Shown: in pieces, positions 57,720-64,000 of the stretch
Numbering within the stretch: position 1 is the first letter of the stretch
Layout: each line of letters starts with the position of its first letter
Assembly (NCBI RefSeq): GCF_001936595.1
Contig: NZ_MLBG01000004.1
Location: 42,163 to 106,162, forward strand
Origin: Desulfovibrio sp. DV
GTDB lineage: Bacteria > Desulfobacterota > Desulfovibrionia > Desulfovibrionales > Desulfovibrionaceae
Direction of reading: 5' to 3'
Length of the DNA: 64,000 bases
Position numbers and translations under genes: made by a program
Notes under the pieces: model-generated
What the model was told of the DNA's origin: nothing
Databases searched by the model: none
The model's input: the letters and a program-made list of their open reading frames with translations, nothing else

Positions 57720-57971
57720 ATGGGATGCAATCGTGTCGTTGTCTATCCGGATTGGTGCAAGGGCTGCGGCATCTGTGCCGCCTTTTGCCCCAAAAAGGTG
57801 CTTGCCGTCGGCCTCGACGGCAAAGCCCACGTCGTTAACGAGGAGGCCTGCGTCAATTGCGGTTTTTGCGAACCGCATTGCCCGGATTTCGCCATCATGG
57901 TGATTCCGGAAAACGGTGTGGTCGTTCCCCCGCAAACGCCCGGAACCGACTGCAAGGAGGAGAATCCGTGA
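57720..57971 (+). CDS. korD: 2-oxoacid:ferredoxin oxidoreductase, delta (ferredoxin) subunit
   Basis: 83 residues with two 4Fe-4S motifs: WCKGCGICAAFCPKKV and ACVNCGFCEPHCPD. It passes electrons from the TPP site to ferredoxin. The start follows a poor ribosome site. The stop overlaps the GTG start of the alpha subunit by 3 bases, fixing the operon order delta-alpha-beta-gamma. Confidence 0.92.
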   Translation: MGCNRVVVYPDWCKGCGICAAFCPKKVLAVGLDGKAHVVNEEACVNCGFCEPHCPDFAIMVIPENGVVVPPQTPGTDCKEENP

Positions 57972-59111
57972 GCTCCCCTCGAAGAAAACGCCGAGAAGCC
58001 TTTCTGCTTGGCAACGAGGCCGTGGTCGAAGGGGCACTCGCCGCCGGCTGCACCTTTTTTGCCGGCTATCCCATCACCCCGTCCACGGAAATCATGGCAA
58101 TGCATGGCCAAGCGCCTGCCCCATGTGCCAGACGGGGTCTTTCTCCAGATGGAAGACGAAATCGCCTCCATGGGTGCCATCATCGGCGCGTCGCTGGCCG
58201 GGCGAAAGGCCATGAGCGCCACCTCCGGCCCCGGATTTTCCCTCATGCAGGAGCAGATCGGCTACGCCGCCATGACCGAGACGCCGCTGGTCCTGGTCAA
58301 TGTCATGCGCGGCGGGGCCAGCACCGGCTTGCCGACCAGCCCCGGCCAGGGCGACGTGCAACAGGCCCGCTGGGGAACCCACGGCGACCACCCCATCATC
58401 GTCCTGTCGGCCGCCGACGTGCCCGAGTGCGTGGAGATGGCGGCGACGGCCTTCAATTTCGCCGAAAAATACCGCACCCCGGTCATTTTGCTCCTCGATG
58501 AAATAACGGCCCACACCCGGGAAAAAATCAGCCTGCCCGAGCCCGGCGATTTCGAGATCGTCTCCCGCCTGACCCCGACCATGCCGCCGGAATGGTACAA
58601 GCCCTTTGAAGAAACCATGCGCGGCGTGCCGCCCATGCCGCCCATCGGCTCGGGCTACCGTTTCCACGTCACCGGGCTGGCCCACGACGCCCAGGGCTTC
58701 CCCACCAGCCGACCCGAGGAAGTGCGCGCGCTGACAGAACGGCAGTTTCGCAAAATCGACCGGTTTTTCGAGGATATCCAGCTGGTTGAGCATGTCGAGA
58801 CGGCTGACGCCGAGGTGGTGGTCATCGCCTACGGCTGCGTGGCCCGTTCGGCCCGTCTGGCCGTGCGCCAGGCCCGGGAGGCCGGGGTGCGGGCCGGACT
58901 CCTTGTACTCAAGACCCTGTACCCCTTCCCGCGCCGCCATGTGGAGCCGCTCTTGCGGTCGTGCCGGCTGGCGGTGGTGCCGGAGCTCAACATGGGCCAG
59001 CTCTCGCGCGAGGTCAAACGGGTCAATGAAGGCTACACCACCGTGCGCACCATCAACCGCATCGACGGACTGATCATAACGCCCTCCCAGATACTCAAGG
59101 AGATCGCGTGA
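57968..59111 (+). CDS. korA: 2-oxoacid:ferredoxin oxidoreductase, alpha subunit (frameshift near 58100)
   Basis: About 380 residues if the shift is corrected. It starts at GTG 57968 (AAGGAGG upstream), reading EAFLLGNEAVVEGALAAGCT and FFAGYPITPSTEIMA in one frame. From about 58105 the next frame gives MAKRLPHVPDGVFLQMEDEI, SGPGFSLMQEQIGYAAMTE, TPGQ-like STGLPTSPGQGDVQQARWG, and the C-terminal VVIAYGCVARSARLAVRQAR. One base too many lies between 58095 and 58108. The GYPITPSTE motif and PGQGD motif identify the KorA/VorB/PorA type. In a metabolic core operon a true mutation is unlikely. 2-oxoglutarate is the likely substrate, judged from the SucCD neighbour. Confidence 0.88.
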
Positions 59112-59112
59112 C

Positions 59113-59949
59113 ATGGCTGAAATCACCCAGCTGATCCATCACTATCTGCGTCATAACAAGAAGTTTCCCCTGGTCTTCTGTCCGGGCTGCGGCCACGGCA
59201 TCGTGCTGGGGTCGCTGGTGCGCAGCGTCCACGCCCTGAGTCTTGACAAGGACGACGTGGTCATCGTGGCCGGCATCGGCTGTTCCGGCCGCATCGCCGC
59301 CTATGTGGACTTCAACACCGTGCACACCACCCACGGCCGGGCGCTCACCGTGGCCACCGGCATCAAGATGGCAAATCCGAAATTGACCGTCATTGCGGTC
59401 ATGGGCGACGGCGACGCCTTTTCCATTGGCGGCAACCATCTCATCCACGCGGCCCGGCGAAATATCGGCGTCACCGCCCTGGTGCTCAACAACTTCATCT
59501 ACGGCATGACCGGCGGCCAGTGCTCCTCCACCACCCCCGAAGGGGCCTATTCCCACACCAGCCCCATGGGCCAGCTGGAAAGCGCCTTCGACATTGTGGA
59601 GCTGACCCGGGCGGCCGGGGCGGCCGGGGTGTCCCGAGGCACGGTGTACCACGTCAAGGAACTCGACGCGCTCATTGCCGACGCCTTGACCCGGCCGGGA
59701 TTCAATCTGGTCGAGGCGCTGACCCCGTGCTTCACCCAGTACGGCCGCGGCAACGGCTTTAAAAGCGCGGTGGATATGTTTAAGTGGCTCAAATCCTCCT
59801 GCCTGCCGCTGGAGCGGTATGAGAAGCTCGAGGATCCGCACGGCAAGATTCCCATTGGCAGCTTCGTGCGCCGCGACGTCCCCGGATTGGAGACGCGCTA
59901 CGCCGCCATGCGCCAGGGACTGCGGGCGAAAAAGGGAGGTGCGGCATGA
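59113..59949 (+). CDS. korB: 2-oxoacid:ferredoxin oxidoreductase, beta (TPP) subunit
   Basis: 278 residues. The CPGCGHG motif (iron-sulfur/TPP region, about 23-29), VAGIGCSGRIAAY, and the TPP-binding GDGDAFSIGGNHLIHAARRN with NNFIYGMTGGQ identify the beta subunit. It starts 1 base after the alpha stop and overlaps the gamma ATG by 4 bases. Complete. Confidence 0.95.
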   Translation: MAEITQLIHHYLRHNKKFPLVFCPGCGHGIVLGSLVRSVHALSLDKDDVVIVAGIGCSGRIAAYVDFNTVHTTHGRALTVATGIKMANPKLTVIAVMGDGDAFSIGGNHLIHAARRNIGVTALVLNNFIYGMTGGQCSSTTPEGAYSHTSPMGQLESAFDIVELTRAAGAAGVSRGTVYHVKELDALIADALTRPGFNLVEALTPCFTQYGRGNGFKSAVDMFKWLKSSCLPLERYEKLEDPHGKIPIGSFVRRDVPGLETRYAAMRQGLRAKKGGAA

Positions 59950-60650
59950 GCGGGGCGGGCGAGAGCAAGGGCAACGGCGCACCCAACGGCAACGGCAATG
60001 GCAATGGCAACGGAGCCGGGCAGGTGCTGGCGCGCTACGAAATACGGCTTTCCGGCCTTGGTGGCCAGGGCATCCTGACCATGGGCAAGCTCCTCGGCCA
60101 GGCCCTGGCCCTGGAACACGGCTACTACGTCACCCATACCCAGAGCTACGGCCCCGAGGCCCGGGGCGGGGCCAGCCGGTCGGATCTGGTCGTCAGCAGC
60201 GCGCCCATCAGCTACCCCAAGACCGAATACCTCGACCTGCTGGTGGCCCTGTCCCAGGAGGCGGCGGCCAGCTACTATTCCTATCTCAAACCCCGGGGCA
60301 CCCTGCTGGTTGATTCCGAGCTGGTGCGCCAAAGCCCGACCAACGTCTTTCTGGGCCTGCCCTTCACCCGGCTGGCGCGGGAGAAGGTGGGCGTGGTCCA
60401 GGCCACCAACGTCGTGGCCCTGGGCGCGGTGGCCTACCTGCTTCCCTTTGCCCGCATCGAGGCCATGCGCAAAAGCCTCAAGGCGGCCCTGCCCGAGAAG
60501 ATCCGCGACGCCAACCTCAAGGCCCTCAATCTCGGCTACCAGGAGGCCAAAAAGCGTCTCGGCCAGCCCATCACCCTGCCGGACCCGGCCGGGGAGGGGG
60601 AGAGCAACGGGACGCGCATGGACCTCACCGACATCATGGCCGAGGATTGA
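59946..60650 (+). CDS. korC: 2-oxoacid:ferredoxin oxidoreductase, gamma subunit
   Basis: 234 residues. The family core starts at YEIRLSGLGGQGILTMGKLL, with THTQSYGPEARGGASRSDLV and VVQATNVVALGAVAYLLP. Residues 1-25 are an unusual low-complexity leader rich in Gly and Asn (NGNGNGNGNG), encoded by GGCAAC/GGCAAT repeats. It may be a disordered linker. The C-terminus has a short acidic tail. Confidence 0.93.
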   Translation: MSGAGESKGNGAPNGNGNGNGNGAGQVLARYEIRLSGLGGQGILTMGKLLGQALALEHGYYVTHTQSYGPEARGGASRSDLVVSSAPISYPKTEYLDLLVALSQEAAASYYSYLKPRGTLLVDSELVRQSPTNVFLGLPFTRLAREKVGVVQATNVVALGAVAYLLPFARIEAMRKSLKAALPEKIRDANLKALNLGYQEAKKRLGQPITLPDPAGEGESNGTRMDLTDIMAED

Positions 60651-60749
60651 ACCTGATTTTGGCCCGAGCCGGTGGCTTTTTCCCGCAAAGGCGGGCATGA
60701 CGGGACAACTCCCGGACCCAGCCTCCGCCAACCCGCAAGGAGCGTGGCC

Positions 60750-62864
60750 ATGTTGTTGACCGAACACGCCGGCAAGACGCTTTTGGCCGAAGCCGGCCTC
60801 CCGACACCGCCGGGCCTTGTCCTTGAACCCGGTGCGGCTGCCGGCCTGACGCCGCCGTTTGCCGGACCCTATTATCTCAAGGCCCAGACCCTTGGCGGTG
60901 GTCGCGGCAAGGCCGGGGGCGTGGTCCGCGTGGCTGCCGCCGCCGACCTCGCCCCGGCTGCAGACGCGCTTTTTGCCCAGCGATTTGGCGGCATGGTGCC
61001 GCCTTTTTTGCGTCTGGAGGCGGCCGTCGCCCATGAGCGCGCCTTTTACCTCTCGCTTGGCGTCTCCCGGCAGCGCAAGGGGTTTTGCCTGACCCTTGGC
61101 CGCCAGGGCGGGGTGGACGTCGAAACGCTGGCCGGCACGCCGGAATTGCTGGTCCTCAATGTGCCGCCGTCGCTTCTGTGTCCAGCCTGGCTGGCCCGGG
61201 CCGCATTTTTCCACCTTGGCCTTGAGCCGGAGACCTGGGCCGCCTTCGAGAGCCTCCTTGGCCGGCTCTTTGGAGCCGTGGCCAACTATGGACTGCTCCT
61301 GGCCGAGATCAATCCCCTGGCAGTCACGGCCGAGGGCCGTTTCGTGGCCCTGGATGCCAAGTGCATCATTGATGACAACGTCGCGGCCCTGCGACCGGAA
61401 CTGGCCCGGTTTGCCGACGACCGGTTTGCCACGCCGTCCGAACGCCAGGCCGCCGGCCATCGGCTGTCGTTTGTAAGTCTGCCTGGCCGGGTGGCGTTGG
61501 TGGCCAACGGCGCGGGGCTGGCCATGGCCACCATGGACGCCCTGGGCGCGGCTGGATTGCCGGCAGCCAATTTCCTCGATTTCGGCGGCACGGCCGATGC
61601 GGCCCGGTTGCGGGCGGCCTTTGACCTGCTGTTTGCCGATCCGGCCGTGGAGGCGTGCTGCGTCAACATGTATGGCGGCATTCTGTCCTGCGCCGATGTG
61701 GCCGAGGCCCTGGCCACGGCCCTTGGCGACGAGCCGGGGCGGCCGGTGGTGGTGCGTTTTGCCGGCAATGCGGCCAAGGATGGCATGGCCCGGTTGCGGG
61801 CCATGTCCGGGGGGCGGGTGCAGGTGGCCGAGGACATGGACCAGGCCGTGGCCATGCTGTCTGAAGTGGTGCCGACTGCCCTCGGGCTGGCCTTGGCTGT
61901 GGCCGGGGTGGTGGCCTGTCCGCCGCCGCCGGACCGAGCCGTGATCCACTGGGCTGGGTGTGGTCCGGCCCGGCCGGCGCTGCCGGGTTTGCTCGATCTG
62001 GGGGCGGACTCCGGGGTGCTGGTCCAGGGGCTGACCGGTCGGGCCGGCCGGGCCCATGCCCGACGGATGCGGGCTTACGGCGTGCCTGTCGTGGCCGGTG
62101 TCACCCCGTTTCGGGGTGGGGACGAGGTGGACGGGGTGCCTGTATACGACACCGTGGCCCAGGCCATGGCCGGGCACGACATTGACTTGTCCGTCATCTT
62201 CGTGCCGGCCTCCGGTGCGGCCGATGCCGTGCTGGAGGCGGCGGCTGCGGGTGTCGTGCGCATTGTCTGCATCACCGACGGCATCCCCCAGCGCGACATG
62301 CTGGTGGTGCAAAGCGCGTTGGCCGGTCGGGGAACGCTGCTCATCGGGCCCAACTCGCCGGGGTTGATCGTGCCGGGACAGCAATTCCTGGCCGGCATCA
62401 TGCCGGTGGAACCGTTTTCGCCGGGACCGGTGGCGATTTTTTCGCGCAGTGGCACCCTGACCTACGAAGTCGCCTCCAGGCTGACGGCAGCCGGCATCGG
62501 CCAGGCCCTGGCCGCCGGGATTGGTGGTGATCCGTTTGGCGGGGCGGGGTTTGTCGAACTGTGCGAGATGGTGCGCGACGATAGCCGGGTGAAGGCGGTC
62601 ATGGTCATCGGCGAAGTGGGGGGCACGGCCGAAGAGGAACTGGCTGCATACGTGGCGGCGACGGCCTATCCCAAGCCGGTGCTGGGCTTTGTGGCCGGCC
62701 TGACCGCACCGCCCGGGCGCACGCTCGGCCACGCCGGGGCGCTTTTGGAGCGGCCGGGCGGCGTGGCTGAGAAACTGGCCTGCTTGAAGCGAGCCGGGAT
62801 TACGGTCTGCGGTGAGCTTGGCGAGGTGGCCGGCGTCATGGCCGAGGCATTGTGTCGTGGGTGA
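60750..62864 (+). CDS. Fused succinyl-CoA synthetase (SucC-SucD), ADP-forming type
   Basis: 704 residues. Residues 1 to about 395 match the beta subunit: an ATP-grasp with YYLKAQTLGGGRGKAGGVVR, LLLAEINPLAVTAEGRFVAL and CVNMYGGILSCADVAEALA. The rest matches the alpha subunit: GVTPFRGGDEVDGVPVYDTV, LIGPNSPGLIVPGQQFLAGI, VAIFSRSGTLTYEVASRL, GIGGDPFGG and, near the end, TLGHAGALLE with the phospho-His. AAGGAG 8 bases upstream fixes the ATG at 60750. It follows korDABC by about 100 bases, so together they link 2-oxoglutarate oxidation to substrate-level ATP synthesis. Beta-alpha fusion is less common than separate genes. Another acyl-CoA specificity is possible. Confidence 0.88.
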   Translation: MLLTEHAGKTLLAEAGLPTPPGLVLEPGAAAGLTPPFAGPYYLKAQTLGGGRGKAGGVVRVAAAADLAPAADALFAQRFGGMVPPFLRLEAAVAHERAFYLSLGVSRQRKGFCLTLGRQGGVDVETLAGTPELLVLNVPPSLLCPAWLARAAFFHLGLEPETWAAFESLLGRLFGAVANYGLLLAEINPLAVTAEGRFVALDAKCIIDDNVAALRPELARFADDRFATPSERQAAGHRLSFVSLPGRVALVANGAGLAMATMDALGAAGLPAANFLDFGGTADAARLRAAFDLLFADPAVEACCVNMYGGILSCADVAEALATALGDEPGRPVVVRFAGNAAKDGMARLRAMSGGRVQVAEDMDQAVAMLSEVVPTALGLALAVAGVVACPPPPDRAVIHWAGCGPARPALPGLLDLGADSGVLVQGLTGRAGRAHARRMRAYGVPVVAGVTPFRGGDEVDGVPVYDTVAQAMAGHDIDLSVIFVPASGAADAVLEAAAAGVVRIVCITDGIPQRDMLVVQSALAGRGTLLIGPNSPGLIVPGQQFLAGIMPVEPFSPGPVAIFSRSGTLTYEVASRLTAAGIGQALAAGIGGDPFGGAGFVELCEMVRDDSRVKAVMVIGEVGGTAEEELAAYVAATAYPKPVLGFVAGLTAPPGRTLGHAGALLERPGGVAEKLACLKRAGITVCGELGEVAGVMAEALCRG

Positions 62865-62894
62865 GGCGGCCGAGAGCCGGCGAACAAGAAGGTG

Positions 62895-63230
62895 CTAGGG
62901 TTTAGCCGGGGCGGACTCGGCCTTACCGTCCTTTTTCTCCCGCTTGGGGCGCACGTAGCCCTTGTATTTGTCCTCGATCTTGGATTTTTCCTTGGCGAAT
63001 TCCACGGCATCCTTGGCGTGCTCTTTTTCCACCCAGTCGCGGTAGCGGGCTTCGGCCGCATCCGAGCGGGGCGTGGAGGCTCCCCCGGCCTTGGCTGGCT
63101 GGGCCGCCGGCTGTTGTGCCGCCGGCTGCGCAGGCGGGGCGGTCGCCTGGGGGTCCTGGCCGGCACAAACCGTGGAAGAGGCGACAAGCAGGCTGGTGGC
63201 CAACAGAACCGGCAAAGCAGATTTGCGCAT
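62895..63230 (-). CDS. Small secreted protein, Ala/Pro-Gln rich, then charged helix
   Basis: 111 residues. A signal peptide (to VCAGQ, about residue 25) is followed by an Ala/Pro/Gln-rich spacer (PPAQPAAQQPAAQPAK) and a highly charged helical end (WVEKEHAKDAVEFAKEKSKI then EDKYKGYVRPKREKKDG). No family recognised. GGGAGC precedes the ATG. Convergent with the SucCD gene. Confidence 0.65.
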   Translation of the reverse strand: MRKSALPVLLATSLLVASSTVCAGQDPQATAPPAQPAAQQPAAQPAKAGGASTPRSDAAEARYRDWVEKEHAKDAVEFAKEKSKIEDKYKGYVRPKREKKDGKAESAPAKP

Positions 63231-63396
63231 GAATGCTCCCATGCAGCCGACGAGGGCCGCGTTATGTGGGCCTGACCTAACCATAATTTCCCCGGCCCGG
63301 CAATGGCGGGGACGGCCTGCCGAGGGGTTTGCCCGCAGCTTGCGGCCAGTGGAAATCCGTTGCCGCAGCAAAGCGGTCTGGGCTAAGGTTGCTCCC

Positions 63397-64000
63397 ATGC
63401 CTGACGCCTGTACCCCTCTTCTCGACCCGACCTTGTGCTGGACCATGCTGGACGCTTCATCCGACCTCTTTTTTTTCAAGGATGCCAGCTTCCTCTATCG
63501 GTACGTCAACCGGGCGTTTTGCGACCTTTTCGACCTGCCGGCCCAGACGGTTGTCGGGTGCAACGATTTCGAAATCTTCCCTGGAGCCAGCGCCAGCCGC
63601 CATCGCCAGGCTGACCAGACGGTCCTGGCCTCGGGCCGGTCCCAGCTCTTTGAATATCTGGTCGAACGCCCGGACCGTTCCGTCTGGCTGCAGGTGCTCA
63701 AAACGCCGGTCCTGGACAACGCAGGCCAGGGAATCGGGATTTTTTGCGTTGCCCGCAACATCACGGCCCGAAAATCGGTCGATGACCGTAATCGCCACAC
63801 CCTGGCCGAACTTGAACGCGACGTTGCGCAACGGGCCGAAGACCTGCGCCGGACCAACCAGGAATTGCGCCACGAGGCGGAAGAACGCCTCAAGGCCGAG
63901 AAGGCCCTGGAGGAATCCCATCGCAGCCTCAACTGCATTTTCGAAAACAGCCCCATTGGCATCGCCTTTGTCACTGACCGGGTCGTCCGACGGGACCAAT
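63397..64000 (+). CDS. PAS-domain sensor protein (partial, runs off the window)
   Basis: 201 visible residues from ATG 63397. The first PAS domain (about 15-125) reads WTMLDASSDLFFFKDASFLY, VNRAFCDLFDLPAQTVVGCN and VARNITARKS. A coiled coil (ELERDVAQRAEDLRRTNQEL) precedes the start of a second PAS domain (LNCIFENSPIGIAFVTD). No membrane helix is seen, so it is a cytosolic sensor, probably a histidine kinase or diguanylate cyclase whose output domain lies beyond the window. Confidence 0.85.
   Translation, partial: MPDACTPLLDPTLCWTMLDASSDLFFFKDASFLYRYVNRAFCDLFDLPAQTVVGCNDFEIFPGASASRHRQADQTVLASGRSQLFEYLVERPDRSVWLQVLKTPVLDNAGQGIGIFCVARNITARKSVDDRNRHTLAELERDVAQRAEDLRRTNQELRHEAEERLKAEKALEESHRSLNCIFENSPIGIAFVTDRVVRRDQ

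Noticed and set aside
59898..62732. A very long open frame (944 codons) on the minus strand opposite korC and the SucCD gene
   Set aside because: It mirrors the plus-strand genes, has Gly/His/Arg-rich composition, no motif and no ribosome site. High GC content creates such frames. The same applies to those at 17685-20228, 29616-31892, 20056-21315 and 40289-41368.

Overview
The window looks like a chromosome segment of a GC-rich, Gram-negative anaerobe, most likely a Desulfovibrionaceae-type sulfate reducer. The signs are a four-subunit 2-oxoacid:ferredoxin oxidoreductase (korDABC) next to a fused SucC-SucD ligase, kdpFABCDE, a CheB-CheR-PAS fusion protein, Tad pilins and many secreted or lipoprotein stress proteins. 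The genus is an inference from gene content; no marker gene settles it.

Layout. (1) 1-7015, metalloid region, all functional genes on the minus strand: arsR2-acr3, then a putative RiPP pair (a nitrile-hydratase-like leader peptide, NHLP, and a radical SAM/SPASM maturase), then arsR1-DGC protein-COG0701 permease-small thioredoxin-secreted thioredoxin. A molybdoenzyme C-terminal remnant lies beside arsR2. (2) 7316-9199: a secreted Cys-rich protein, a collagen-like lipoprotein and a PRC-barrel protein. (3) 9749-22656, trehalose and glycogen metabolism: treZ, a debranching enzyme, treS-maltokinase (opposite strand), treY and a GH57 enzyme. (4) 22891-26803: seven small envelope or stress genes on the minus strand (SH3, glycine zipper, unknown secreted, GH75-like, CsbD, DUF3309, BON). 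(5) 27376-33385: histidine kinase, CheB-CheR-PAS protein and a PAS-sigma54 activator. (6) 34260-35880: a DUF883 protein and two more secreted proteins with the same six-Cys C-terminal module as the protein at 7316. (7) 36072-44044: kdp potassium system. (8) 44223-56689: a 12.4 kb island between a 63-bp direct repeat made of the 3' half of tRNA-Arg. It carries an integrase remnant, a polysaccharide polymerase, a secreted glycosidase, a diguanylate cyclase, a PilZ protein, three TadE/TadG pilins and a sensor/regulator pair. (9) 56644-64000: tRNA-Arg, peptidyl-prolyl isomerase, korDABC, the SucCD fusion, a small secreted protein and the start of a PAS sensor.

Trehalose synthesis, potassium uptake, BON/CsbD/DUF883/glycine-zipper proteins and several sensors together suggest an osmotic or envelope-stress neighbourhood. 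Two 31-bp tandem palindromic sites, upstream of the PRC-barrel and BON genes, suggest shared control of that set.

The most unusual item is the NHLP plus radical SAM/SPASM pair lodged between two ArsR-controlled modules. It may make a cysteine-rich modified peptide linked to metalloid handling.

Caution: six genes are interrupted by single-base frameshifts, four of them in homopolymer runs (near 2450, 11438, 32903, 46376, 46994 and 58100). Sequencing error is the simplest explanation. Affected genes are annotated as probably intact in the organism.
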